Below, piece after piece: positions 21,134-31,714 of a stretch of 64,000 bases of DNA; positions within the stretch are counted from its first letter, which is position 1; every line of letters starts with the position of its first letter. The position numbers and the translations under genes are program-made. The notes beneath the pieces are model-generated. The model was not told the origin of the DNA. It searched no databases and was given only the letters and a program-made list of their open reading frames with translations. This DNA comes from Gigaspora margarita (taxonomy: Eukaryota; Glomeromycota; Glomeromycetes; Diversisporales; Gigasporaceae): contig WTPW01001570.1 in the NCBI GenBank assembly GCA_009809945.1, forward strand, positions 1,058 through 65,057. The letters run 5' to 3'.

Positions 21134-21660
21134 TTTGAATATATTTGAAATATTTTAGGACTGGGAAATCAAGCTAGATCAGTAGATCTGTATCCTGGAT
21201 CATACCAAGAGCGTGTTTAACTAATATTTTCGAAATATTTTGAAATGTTTCGATGATCATAGTACAAGATCAGATTAGATCTTAGTTTATTTTTTTTTGT
21301 TTATAATTTAGATCTTCTATCACTTTTACATTGTTTTTTCATTGCGGTTTGTTTTTTTTGTTACGTTTCATTTCATTTTGTATCATTTTGTTTCATTTGT
21401 TTTTTTATTTTTTTTCTTTTATTATTATTTTTAATTTTTTTTTATTTTNNNNNNNNNNNNNNNNNNNNNNNNNNNNNNNNNNNNNNNNNNNNNNNNNNNN
21501 NNNNNNNNNNNNNNNNNNNNNNNNNNNNNNNNNNNNNNNNNNNNNNNNNNNNNNNNNNNNNNNNNNNNNNNNNNNNNNNNNTTTCTTTTATTATTATTTT
21601 TAATTTTTTTTATTTTTTTTCTTTTATTATTATTTTTAATTTTTTTTTATTTTATTTCTA
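20999..21660. repeat. CT-rich and T-rich low-complexity tract with a sequencing gap
   Basis: A C/T-rich stretch (21030-21100) leads to a poly(T) run (to 21128). The segment 21165-21235 contains agatctgtatcctggatcat, then accaagagcgtg, similar to a block in the retroelement at 26640-26690. A T-rich tract surrounds 133 Ns at 21449-21581. No gene. Confidence 0.6.
21449..21581. other. Assembly gap (133 N)
   Basis: Run of N inside a repeated tttcttttattattattttt tract. The same string occurs on both sides, suggesting a simple repeat that could not be assembled. Confidence 0.95.
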
Positions 21661-21714
21661 CAAAAAAACACTTTTTGGCATGAAGTATAGTAACTTACTG
21701 ACATCTTGCGCAAG

Positions 21715-22010
21715 GCAATACATTGGTGTTGTCCTAGTTGGTGTCATCACTGGTGTTGTAGTTGATGTCATCGTTAGTGTTGTCATTGGAATTGTCGCTA
21801 GCTGGTGTCGTTGACGTGCCTCTTAGTATTCTTGTAGATGGTATTGCATAGATTTTTAGTGTTTTTGTAGGTGGTCCATTTGTTTTTCTTCTCTTGCATT
21901 CGTACAGGGTGGTCTTGCTTGTTTCTCTTGCATTTGTATGGGGTGGTCTTGCTCATTCTTTTGCATTCATATGGGGTTGTATGGGTAATTTTTCTTGTTT
22001 CTCTTGCTTT
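21715..22010. repeat. Two adjacent degenerate minisatellites
   Basis: At 21725-21810, units like tggtgttgtcctagttggtg, then tcatcac recur three or four times. At 21895-22010, units like ttgcattcgtacagggtggt, then cttgcttgtttctc recur about four times. On the minus strand the second set can encode a repeated TTPYKCKRN-like peptide, but the frame has no gene context. Confidence 0.55.
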
Positions 22011-22329
22011 ATATGGGTGGTATAAGGCCGTGCAAATAAAATTAATTGATTCTCGTAACATCTTAAGACCCAAGGGCACCCGGCACCCGGATGTTATTGT
22101 TATTATCTAAAAAAATGTTATATAAATTTTTGTAAGGCTGACCCCATGATCGACCAATCAAAATCGATCACGTGTAATATATGATTTATGAACCAATCAA
22201 AATCGATTACGCAAACCCCAAAAAATTTCAAAAAATTTATTAAAAATTTTTTTATTATTAAAAAAAAATGTTACACATTACATAACCATTACACAACTCT
22301 TTTTTAAAAAAAAAGCTAAATATGGAAAT

Positions 22330-23740
22330 GTGCCGGAAATTTTTATGCCACATCACCTTGACAAAGTATCTGACGAATTTAGAGCACACCACAAATAAAA
22401 GCCCGAACCCGTATCGATATACCTAGCCTCTCTAAAAAGGAAATGTCATACTATCGTTCAAGGAGTTTCGGAGAACCTTTATCGTAGAAGACAATGAAAC
22501 CACACCACTGGCAAAACATTATGACAATATCCCAATTCTATCTGAAAAGAAGAATATTAGTCAAAAAATTCAAAGAAAAAAAAAGAAAAGGATACAAGAT
22601 ACCAGTAACGATGATGAGGCTGCACCCGCACTATAGATGCTTGACGAAATTATTTTTGAATTGACGAATAGTTTCATCATTTTGCGTTTGTGCCAAAAAT
22701 TTCATATAAACACCAAGAAATTTTTCTATAAACTTAGACAGCATACTCCTTAGAATAATATTCTAATTCAAAATTAATTTCGTCACTAATAATTATAGAT
22801 CAAAATAATTTCGTCAAGAGTTTCGTCATTTCGTCAGATTTAATTTCGTCTACTAATAAAATCAATTTCGTCAAGCATCACTAACCCGCACTACTGATGA
22901 AACACCACGGCATAACGACAAAACCGCACAACTAACGAAACACCACGGCATAACAAAATCCTAACTAAAAACAACGTTAGTCGAGAAATTCACTAAAAAC
23001 AACGTCAGTCAAGAAATTCACAAAGAAAAAAAAGGATACAAGACACCAATAATGGTGAAGAAATTATTCCACTAACAAACCGCGATGACAACAACGAAAT
23101 CCTAACTAAAAAAAATGTTAATCAAGAAATTGACAAAGAAAAAACACTAGTAGCGACGATGAAACTGCTCCATTACTGAAACATGGCGACAATATTCAAG
23201 TCCTACCTAAAAAAAAGTACGTTAGTTAAATTCACACAAAAGAAAAAAAAAAAGGTATAAGACACCAATAACGATGACGAAACCCACTAACAGCAAAGCA
23301 ACAACGAAATCCTAACTGAAAAGAAAAATGTTAATCAAGAAATCCACAAGAGAAAAAAGGATACAAGACGCCAGTAACGACAATAATATCTAAGTCCTGC
23401 TAAAAAAGAAGAACGTTAGTCAAAAATTTAGCAGAGAAAAAAAAAGGATATAAAACACCAATAACGATGACAAAATCCACCACTAACGAACAACAAAATC
23501 CCAACTGAAAAGAACATTAGTCGAGACACTTACATACAAGAAAGAAAAAAGGATACAAGACACTAGTAAAGTCGATGAAACTGCTCTATTAACGAAACAC
23601 GATGCCAATATTCAAGCCTTACCTGAAAGAAGAACGTTAGTCAAAAAATTCACACAGAAAAAAAAAACATACAAAACACTAGTAACGACAATGAGGCCTA
23701 CCCAAGAAAAAGTTTCAGTTACTAAAGAAAAAAAAAATGC
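22330..23740 (+). pseudogene. Tandem array with a repeated ~40-residue coding unit
   Basis: After a short head (NPYRYT, then FKEFRRTFIVEDNETTPLAK) the plus strand repeats a unit of roughly 115-130 bp about eight times. In the matching frame the units read RIQDTSNDDEAAP, RIQDTNNGEEIIPLTNRDDN, RIQDTSKVDETALLTKHDAN and similar, each followed by an I-L-x-x-KKN-V-x-Q-x-I-x-K-E-K-K stretch. Conservation of the peptide despite stops and frame changes shows that the array once encoded a repetitive acidic/basic protein. I do not recognise it. Its complete enclosure in TIRs suggests capture by, or a passenger role in, a DNA transposon. Confidence 0.55.
22634..22883. mobile_element. 250-bp nested MITE, 10-bp direct repeat
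   Basis: The ends ATGCTTGACGAAATT and AATTTCGTCAAGCAT are inverted, with outer TAG/CTA. The 10 bp acccgcacta occur on both sides (22624-22633, 22884-22893). A 10-bp duplication fits Mutator-like MITEs, although the host tandem array could supply the repeat by chance. Confidence 0.6.
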
Positions 23741-23989
23741 TACCTATATATACTGAGAAAGGTTTAGTAATGCGATCTTGATCATTAATCATAAAAATGA
23801 TTGCCCGATCATATGATCATATGCGGGTATATGAGGTCGCATCGCTAATTTAATATAAAATAACATTTGACTTTTTTAAAAAAATCCACCCGGCCGGGTT
23901 ACGAGAATCAATTTTATTTATGTACGCGGCCTAACACTAACACTTCTAAGAAATAGTTTTTTTTTATTTTTTTATTTACTATTTTTTTT

Positions 23990-24478
23990 AGAACATAGTG
24001 AAAATAAACAAATATAAATAAATAGAAGCGAATATGAGCGAATATAATAGTTTATTTTTTCATTTTTATTTTTTTTTTGTTATTTTTTTCAGTTTCATTT
24101 TTTGTTTTTTTGTTCTTTTTTTTATTTATTTTTTTAATTTTATTTTATTTTATTTATTCCTTAATTTAGTAGTGAATATGAGCAAATATAAGCGAATATA
24201 ATCGAAAATAAGCAAATATAAGCAAATATAAGCAAATATAATAGTTTATTGTTTTTCATTTTCATTTTATTTTCATTATTTTTTTTCAGTTTCGTTCTTT
24301 TTTGGTTTATTTTTTGTCATTTTTTTTATAATAATATATAATAAAATATATAATATTTAAAATATATATAATATATAATAATAAATAAAAAAATAAAATT
24401 TTACATTAAATTGCGAAAACTTGCGAATATTGTATATTTAATTTAAAATATAATATATAATAATAATAAATAAAAAAA
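23990..24478. repeat. AT-rich DNA with agcaaatata minisatellite
   Basis: Units of about 10 bp (agcaaatata, gcgaatataa) recur at 24005-24050 and 24175-24245, separated by T-rich sequence. Further AT-rich simple sequence follows up to the SINE. No gene. Confidence 0.55.
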
Positions 24479-24969
24479 GTCCTGCGGGTTGATAGCATAG
24501 CGGTTATGCTCCCAGGATGCAAATCGAAGGTTGCCAGTTCAATTCCCTCTAGAGGCATAATGGAAAAAAACTAGCCAGTTAGAGAACTGAAACACCTTGG
24601 GAAAACAGAGACCCAGGATGTCTACAGACAGACTTAATTAGGCAGTTGCCATTATCAAATCTGTGGCAGTGAAACAAGTCACCAGACGTATTGAGAGGCC
24701 AAAGTCTGAAAAGATACTTCAAGAACTTGTGGCGCCCGTATCTGGACCGTGACTGTTTGTACCAATAATCAGCTGGCATGTTGATCCATGGCAGAGTTTG
24801 TTGGGAGGATAAGGTTCGGTGCTGCGGCTGTGCTCAGGCATCTATAGTAATAGATAGCTGGGTAATAGTCTAGCCAAAGTCTTTAATATAATTTGTATGC
24901 TGGCCTTCGGGTGGCACTATAAAAGAAGTTAATAAAGCTACACTAATGGTCGCTTAAGTTAAAAAAAAA
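24479..24969 (+). mobile_element. tRNA-derived SINE, 19-bp TSD
   Basis: The head gtcctgcgggttgatagcat, then agcggttatgctccc holds the A box, and ccagttcaattccc the B box, as in the SINE at 16486. The 3' end has aataaagctacactaatggt, then cgcttaagtt and poly(A). The 19 bp ataataataaataaaaaaa are duplicated perfectly (24460-24478 and 24970-24988), although the target is low complexity. There is no coding frame. The high identity of the TSD suggests a fairly recent insertion. Confidence 0.82.
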
Positions 24970-25039
24970 ATAATAATAAATAAAAAAAATTTTAGAAAAC
25001 ACAAAAACTTGCGAAAATCTATAAAACATTTAAAAATTT

Positions 25040-25380
25040 GCAAAAAGCATAATTATGTGAATATAATAATTATTAATTGATATTATATTCGATATATATC
25101 GATTTAACCAGATATATATCGATTACTATCACTATTGATAATAATCAGTAGGGGTGTGTGTAATCGATATATATCCTATATATATTCACATAGTTAGTAA
25201 TCAATATATATATATATATAATTTGCTGATGTTGGTAATATTCAATCTTAAAAACTTGAAAAACTTTTAATTATTTGGCTAAGTTAAATTATGTTAATAA
25301 TATTTATTATCGATATACTCAAAATATATATTACAATACAAGTTAACAGATTAAAAAATATGGTCTGACAAATAAATGCT
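25040..25380. repeat. ATCGATATATA-type cluster (copy 3) and flank
   Basis: From 25080 to 25215 there are repeated gatatatatcgatt strings and a (TA)n run, preceded by A-rich DNA as in the other copies. 25215-25380 is featureless AT-rich sequence. Confidence 0.55.
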
Positions 25381-25720
25381 TAAATTTTTTTATATGATGA
25401 TTCAAAAATTCAATTCTACTTCATTTGAAAACTTATAATCTGTGGCTTTTTCAAAGTTAAAAAAGATCAAATTCTCCAAATTATTGAAATCAATATATGA
25501 AAAAATTATTGATCATATCAATATAAAAACAATTTGGCAAACAGTAAATGATGATTCAAGATCTATTCTAATTTTTATTTGGGGTCATGTTGGAGCAAAT
25601 TATCAAAATAATCAGAAATGAAAAATTTTAAATCAATGTTGACACAATTATTTTTTATATTGTTATGATGATTATTTATTTTAAGAATATTTTAAATATT
25701 TCAGTTGTCAGTAAATAAAA
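25380..25720 (+). pseudogene. Unknown coding remnant
   Basis: A plus-strand frame reads SVAFSKLKKIKFSKLLKSIY, EKIIDHINIKTIW, then SILIFIWGHVGANYQNNQK, before running into stops. It looks like eroded protein-coding sequence; I do not recognise it. Confidence 0.3.
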
Positions 25721-25788
25721 TTATTTATTTAGTTTTATAAACTGAATAAAATTTTAAATGTGTAATTCTTTTTTTGAATTATTTAACA

Positions 25789-26495
25789 ATGACTTTCAAA
25801 TACTATCTTAAAGATTTTGTTGAACATGGTGATTTTTTTGATAATGTTGATACTTACCTTTATATTCTCAAATATTTTGAAAAAATATTATAATTTATCT
25901 GAAGAAAAAAGTAATAAGCTTTATTGGGCTATTTCTAAGCATTGTCGATTATCAAAAAAACATATATTTAATAAATTTGATTATGTGTAATTAAGTGATG
26001 ATTCTGATAATAGAACAAAAGAAACACACAAGAAAATTTTTAAGATCGATAAATTATCAGATAAAAAACATACATTTGATAAATTCAAAGATAATAGCAA
26101 GAAAATATCTAGCAATCATTAAACAAAAAAAAGAAAGTTGAATATGATTCAGATTTAAGTGTTGTATATTCTGATGATTCTGAAGAGACAAAAGAAATTA
26201 AATTGCAAAGTAAAATTAATGGCAAACAAAACAAGGAAAGTTAATCAAATTTGCTCCAGTTGAGCTAGTTTATCCTAAGAAAAAGATTATTGTTTTAACT
26301 AGTCCTATCAGTGCAGAAAAAACATTTTTGGGTCAATTATTAGTATAGTATTTAACTAGTAAAGGGTTTAGAGTTTGTTAACCTGAAGAAATTTCTATGT
26401 AAATGTAAGAAAAATTAGAGCTTTTTTATAAAACAAAAAATGGACTTTTTATACAAAAAGTCATTACTGATAAATACAAACAAATAGTTGAGGAA
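25789..26495 (+). pseudogene. P-loop (nucleoside-kinase-like?) gene remnant
   Basis: From an ATG at 25789 a frame reads MTFKYYLKDFVEHGDFFDNV, then YNLSEEKSNKLYWAISKHCR and Ser/Asp/Lys-rich stretches with frame changes. At 26250-26490 it reads KKKIIVLTSPISAEKTFLGQ, YLTSKGFRV, PEEIS, then GLFIQKVITDKYKQIVEE. The string after the strand resembles a Walker A loop of the GPISAGKT type in which two glycines have changed (Ser, Glu), and the later elements resemble deoxynucleoside-kinase-like proteins. Function is tentative. The retroelement at 26496 cuts off the rest. Confidence 0.4.
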
Positions 26496-27427
26496 GGGGT
26501 GTGACAACTTAGCGAAGTTGGATATTTGTTACTCTTTAAGCATTTGTGACTACAGGTACAGAGTTCAAATCCCACCAGAGACGATTTTCAAAAATTCATA
26601 TCTGTATTATAGTAACTCAAACTAGAAGCTGGATTGGCAGATCTGTAACCTAAATTGCACCAAGAGTGTATTGGTATAAAAACAATACCAATTTGAAAGC
26701 TCTGTATAAGGTGAGTAAAAATAACTGAGAGTGCCAGAATAAGAAAACAGACTTGGCAAGCCCTAAGCAAATAGTAGTTAGCTTTTAACAGTATCACAAA
26801 ATGGAGTCAGATTAGGTAGGCTAGCCAGGAAAACTAGGACATACAAAAAGTTAGAGAACTCTACCAACCAAACCACCAGAGTTGTACTAGAGGAAAAGAA
26901 CACATGTTATAGAAGCATGGACCAAGAAAAGAAAGACCATAAGGCATTATAAAGCCTGGCTGACCAATCCTTCTGGGCAATCAGATTGGGAGTTTTAGAA
27001 AGTACTGAGGAATATGCTCAGAAGAATGAAGAGATGAGGTACTGGGTTGGTGAACTTTGCAAGAGCAAAAGTAGATAATAGTAAGAGGACAGGAGTAATT
27101 CTATCTTGCAAGTATTGGCCTTAGCTATAGCGACAATTACTGAAATATAGGTAAATACCTGGGTGGGACAGGTACTACTCTACCAAGTTTTTTGTGAGAA
27201 TACCTGCCATAGGATATGGAGTCCTAAGGGCACAGAACCAGTAACTGGAACAATGTTCTAGTAATACAAGAGGGTTGGCAGGAGGAACAAGGATCAGAGG
27301 GTTTAAAATAGACAATGCTAGTATGTGGGTTGCAGGTATAGCAGCTAGTATAAAACCTTAGAATGGCTACTTAAATAGGCAACCAAAAGTTGCGGGTGTG
27401 GCTAGTTGTACTCTTTTCATTGTAACA
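26496..27427 (+). mobile_element. tRNA-headed retroelement, uninterrupted copy
   Basis: The 5' end ggggtgtgacaacttagcga has an A-box-like start, and gagttcaaatccc is a B-box-like string at about 26568. The 3' end runs gggttgcaggtatagcagct, agtataaaaccttagaatgg, then ctacttaaataggcaacc. It is the unoccupied homologue of the copy carrying the 4.2 kb transposon. At about 930 bp it is long for a SINE; no open frame is seen. Duplication of the flanks could not be confirmed. Confidence 0.65.
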
Positions 27428-27489
27428 AATGCAAGTAGTCCCTATGTGGGATTAAAGTAATCTGTCTTAGGCTATTAAAACAAGTGATA

Positions 27490-28570
27490 TTTGATCATTA
27501 GGATCAAAAACAGAAAAATTGTTCTTGGAAAAATTATAATGAAAAATATTTTTCTGATATTTATAATAAACATAATAGACATTTTAGTCAAAACTCTTTT
27601 CAACAATCCTTTGGACCAAATCTTTTCCAAACTACTGACCTATGAAAACTTTATAGTTAATATATCTTTATATAACAAAGACTTTTTCAGAAGCAGCTTG
27701 GATACAAAGTTTCAGATTGCATGTGAGAAGAAATGAAATAGAGATAAAAAAAAACTCTCCTTGTGGGTTTGGCACTTTGGGTAGAAGACTTTGTTACTAT
27801 AGAATATATAGTAGGACAACATCCCTGAAGTTTTTTGTCAAAAAGTATAGAAGTCTAGACAAAAACATACTTTTGGTTAGATATATTATTCTGCAAAGTA
27901 TAAAACTTACACTTTTTGCAAGTTTTGGTACTCCTGTTATTCTCTTTGGCTTTTTCAAAATTTTTACCAAAAAGTAAGAAAATTAGCTAATTCTCTCTAA
28001 GAAATTGACAATATTTATCTTGCCCAAATTAGGAATGTGCCTATCTAATTCGAATCAAGTGACAAAAATCAGGTGATTTTTTAGGGGGGAGGGGGGGTAA
28101 AAAATGTTGAAATTATATATAGGAACCTGACCAAATTTATATTAAGGAGGGGGGAGGGGGGTAGGTCTCTAACAAAAAATAATTAATGACATGGCCCTTA
28201 CTTCTTTGGCTACACTTTATTCTTCAATAGAAGGTTCTCTTTTTATTTTACCCTTTTTTTTCTTTCAGATGTTTTTTGGGTTTTTTGTTATTCTCTTTTA
28301 TTCCTTCATTTTATATTTTCCTTTTTAGTTATAGTATCATTTTCTTACCCCTATTGAAGTTTACTTCCTATGCGCAAAGTGCACTTTTTGTAGTGCCAGT
28401 AGTTCAACAGAGCTCCTAGTAGTTTATCTACTAGTGTGGCAGGTTACTTTTGGGCATTTATATAGACAGCCAAGTGGTGCCATTCTTATAAATTAGTGTA
28501 TATTTGCATGATCTTTTTCATACAAACTGAAAGCTGATAAAAGTAAATAGCAGAACTACCAAAGGTGAAA
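27490..28570 (+). mobile_element. Diverged copy of the poly(A) retroelement at 32772
   Basis: Blocks such as ctgacctatgaaaactttat, then agttaatatatct, and gaaatagagataaaaaaaaa match 32828-32860 and 32930-32945 in the same order. Two overlapping frames (27491-27736, 27717-27977) reflect shared sequence rather than a recognisable protein. A G-rich block at 28085-28165 has an inverted relative at 31715-31815. The borders are not defined. Confidence 0.4.
28060..28172. repeat. Dispersed ~105-bp repeat (copy 1)
   Basis: gtgacaaaaatcaggtgatt, then ttgaaattatatataggaac, ctgaccaaatttatattaag and a G-run match the reverse complement of 31715-31815. The two copies are in opposite orientation. Confidence 0.6.
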
Positions 28571-28732
28571 AAAAATAAATATAATAGAAGTGTTCAAGAA
28601 ATTTATTTATATCATTTAGTGTTTAATAATGATATGCTCTTGTATTATTTTTGTTCTCAAAATCAAAACTATAAATATGTTGATTTATACAATTTTAAAT
28701 ATTATATAATTTTTTTAGTAGTTTAAATATTT

Positions 28733-29369
28733 GGGAATAGAAATTTGTCGCACCCGCGACATGTCGCACCCCCGTGATTCGACCAATCAAATCGCCCGAT
28801 TTTGTAGACAAAAAAATTTTTTAAAAAACTAAAAATTCTACTAGTAAAATGTAAGAATAAATAAGCGATAACTATATATATAGTGTAAAATTTTATTCTG
28901 AACAACTTTTTCTAAGTTACAAAGATAGATTATCTTAGTAAAAAACGACTTTTTATAAGAAAAAACAAAAATTTCCAACGTTAGCACATATAGAACTTTT
29001 TTTTTACTAATTAAATCTATATTTATGTTTACGTATTATATGCAAAATTTTACGCTAAATAACTTTTTCTAAGTCAAAAAGTAGTTTGTTTTAGTAAAAA
29101 AAAAAGTTTTATATGTGCTAACTTTTGAAATTTTTGATTTTTCTTATAAAACGTCTTTTTTTACTAAGACAATCTATCTTCCTAACTTAGAAAAAGTTGT
29201 TCAGAATAAAATTTTACGTTATATGGTGTGCTATTTTATATATATTTTACACTTTATTAAGTAAAAACTTTAATTTTTAAAAAATTTATTTTTTGCCTAC
29301 AAAATCGAGCGATTTGATTGGTCGAATCAGGGGGTGCGACATGTCGCGGGTGCGACAAAAAATATTCCC
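28733..29369. mobile_element. 637-bp fold-back element with GC-rich ends
   Basis: The ends begin GGGAATA and continue TTGTCGCACCCGCGACATGT, then CGCACCCCC; the right end is the inverse with few mismatches. Pairing extends through gattcgaccaatcaaatcgc and on through arms of about 280 bp (for example taagttacaaagatagatta against its complement near 29175). A perfect 12-bp palindrome GCGACATGTCGC lies in each end. There is no reading frame. The flanks (ttt and taa) do not show a clean duplication. GC-rich ends in such AT-rich DNA stand out. Confidence 0.78.
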
Positions 29370-29599
29370 TAATTGATATATAACCAATATATTAATAGTG
29401 ATTATAATCAATTTATATCCATAATAGTTAATAATCGATATATAATCAATATAAAAACAATTAATATTTTGATAATAAAAAATATATAATTAAAAAATTT
29501 GATTTTAAAAAATTTTTAATTTTTAAAAAACTTTATATATTTTTACATTATATAATTATTATAAATTTTATATTAATAATATAAATTTTTTTTATTACA

Positions 29600-30620
29600 A
29601 TATTGCTTTACTACAATAAACTATTAAATCACTACAAAAACATGTACAAGACAACTATTAATTTACTACAAGCATACTACAAAAATGCTATCCAAGTTAC
29701 CACAAGAACAACATCACTTTACTACAAGAATGATGTATAATCACGACAAGAATATCATCAAGAATGCTGCCATTTCACCACAAGAACACATACAAGAATA
29801 CTGTAAGAATACTATAAATCACAAGAACACATACAAACACACTATCTATTTACTTATAAATGCTGTTAAGTTACTACAAGAAAGTTGTTACTTTACTTAC
29901 TATAACGCTAAATCATCACAAGAATGCTATCAGTTTACTACAAAAACGCCTATTGAATTACTACAAGAACATCATTACTTCACTAAAGAACACTATTACT
30001 TCATTGCAAGAATATCATCATTTCACTGCAAGAACGCTATTACTTTACTGCAAGAACACTATCACTTTACCGCAAGAATGATGTTGAAATACCGTAAAAC
30101 CAAAAAGAATAAAAATTGTTACTTTACTTGCCATATCAAATCACTGCAAGAACACCTCAAATTACTATCAAATTACAGTTAAACCTCCATAAATGCAACA
30201 TGTACAGACAAGACTACAACGTGCATTTAGTAAGAGCCAATTAAATTGCAGCTTTAAAGATTTAATTATCAAGTTTGTATAACTTTTACTAAAACTGTAT
30301 AACCTATCTTAAATACTAAAATTTGATTGGCTATATGCATTTAGGGAGGTAGCATGATATAGAAAATTATTTGGAAGAATGTGCATTTACAGAATATAGA
30401 ACATGCATTTAGCACTAAAAATTTCTTACAGACAAGACAAAAAAGTACATATAGGGAGGTATTGCATTTATGGAGGTTGCATTTATAGAGGTTTGACGGT
30501 ACTATAACACCATTACTTCACTGCATAAATGCTGTTACTTCACTGCAAGAACACCGTTGCTTTACCACAAAAATGGTATTGTTTCACTACAAGAACAATA
30601 TTGAAATACTGCAAAACCAA
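29600..30620 (+). repeat. ~20-22 bp minisatellite (actacaagaac) split by a MITE
   Basis: Units like actacaagaacaccatcact, then ttact repeat through 29600-30173 and again at 30503-30620. The 165-residue open stretch at 29685-30182 (LLQEHYHFTARM-like repeats) is a by-product of the unit having few stops. The 324-bp MITE at 30176-30499 was inserted into the array. Confidence 0.65.
30176..30499. mobile_element. 324-bp pogo/Tigger-like MITE, TA TSD (copy 1)
   Basis: The ends CAGTTAAACCTCCATAAATG and (reverse strand) CCGTCAAACCTCTATAAATG are inverted, and TA flanks both sides (30174-30175, 30500-30501). The motif taaatgca recurs internally. A second copy in the other orientation lies at 48433-48774. 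CAGT-type ends and TA duplication fit pogo-like elements. Confidence 0.78.
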
Positions 30621-30839
30621 AAAAAAAACAAAAAATGTATCAGTTGTAATAATAACAAAAAAAAAAGAAAAAAACATACTGAAAAAATATTTATCTTTAT
30701 ATAGATTCGTGCAATCTACTTTCTCGTCAATAATAATTTACTATTTCCAAAAACAAATATACTTCTGTAAGACAGGTGGGAATTTCCACTCTACGATTCT
30801 TCTAAGCTATTAGAAATTAATCTTTATGCCCACTTTACT

Positions 30840-31260
30840 AGAGTTTTCTACTCTACATTTTAAAAAAAATAAAAAAATAAATAAATACAAAAAAAATAAA
30901 TAAATATGAAAAAAATAAATAAATACGAAAAAAAAATCAAAAACGAAATATGGTATATACAAAAAAAATAATAAATAAAAAATAAATAAATAAAAATTAA
31001 AATAGGCAAAATTTATGCAAATTTTAAATAAAAATAAAGGCTTGAGTATAAAATATTATAAAGTAAAAAAGTTAATAAAAAATAAAGAAAATTTATTAGA
31101 AAATAAAATTAAAAGAAATAAATCAAAATGAATGAAAAAAAAATTGGAATAAAAAATATATATATATAAATAAAAAAAAATATAAATCGAAAAAAAAAAT
31201 TGAAAAAAAATCAAAATAAAAAAATAGGTTCAGTAGATCTTTGCTAGATATACAAAAATT
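30840..31260. repeat. A-rich low-complexity tract
   Basis: Dominated by aaaataaataaat and similar strings on the plus strand, with no coding content. As in copies 1 and 3, an A-rich tract directly precedes an ATCGATATATA cluster. Confidence 0.6.
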
Positions 31261-31309
31261 ATTAATTGCGCAGATTTATAAATAACAAAAATCTGTATAG
31301 CAATTAATA

Positions 31310-31500
31310 TTCATTAATCGTTATATATCAGTTTTAATAAATATGATAAAATCAATTAATAGATATATAGTGATTTATATTTATTTATGCTATATATCAA
31401 TTGATATATATCAATATATAACTAGTTTATTGATATATATTGTTAATTTTTAATCAATATATATCGATTAATTGTTATATATCAAAATTTATCAATATAA
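31310..31500. repeat. ATCGATATATA-type cluster (copy 4)
   Basis: Degenerate tatatatcaattgatatata and ttatatatcgattaattg strings recur across 190 bp next to the A-rich tract, repeating the layout of the other clusters. Confidence 0.5.
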
Positions 31501-31714
31501 AAAATTTTCTATGAACATGATTTTCTGCTTTTAACTGTATTTAAATTTTAATTTATTTTCAAGATTATGATATTACTCTTAGCTAGATGTAAGACAACTA
31601 GTACTGCCTTATTACTTATAGACTAAACTAATAATATCTGTGAATAAAACAATTTGAATATAGTAGCATTATATAAGAACTATATCATTAATCATCTGAT
31701 TATTTTTTATTAAA

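Larger units (their letters stand above)
22026..23931. mobile_element. 1.9 kb Harbinger-like TIR element, TAA TSD
   Basis: The left end begins GGCCGTGCAAATAAAATTAA then TTGATTCTCGTAAC; the right end, reverse-complemented, begins GGCCGCGTACATAAATAAAA then TTGATTCTCGTAAC. TAA occurs directly outside both ends (22023-22025, 23932-23934). The 3-bp duplication and GGCC-type ends fit PIF/Harbinger (established traits), but no such transposase is present. The interior consists mainly of a tandem coding-like repeat (22440-23740) and a nested MITE (22634-22883). It is probably non-autonomous, or it has captured a repetitive gene segment. Confidence 0.75.

Noticed and set aside
21331..21603. 90-residue open frame
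   Set aside because: Runs through the N gap and T-rich simple sequence.
26496..27427. Exact target-site duplication for the long tRNA-headed retroelement
   Set aside because: Only acaaat is shared near both ends, and it is offset from the inferred 5' border; too weak to claim.
28733..29369. TWA target duplication around the GC-ended fold-back
   Set aside because: The flanking triplets are ttt and taa, which do not match.
29685..30182. 165-residue open frame
   Set aside because: Generated by the actacaagaac minisatellite and crossing into a MITE.
29600..30620. CRISPR-like array
   Set aside because: Units are contiguous and degenerate, without unique spacers, in a eukaryotic context.
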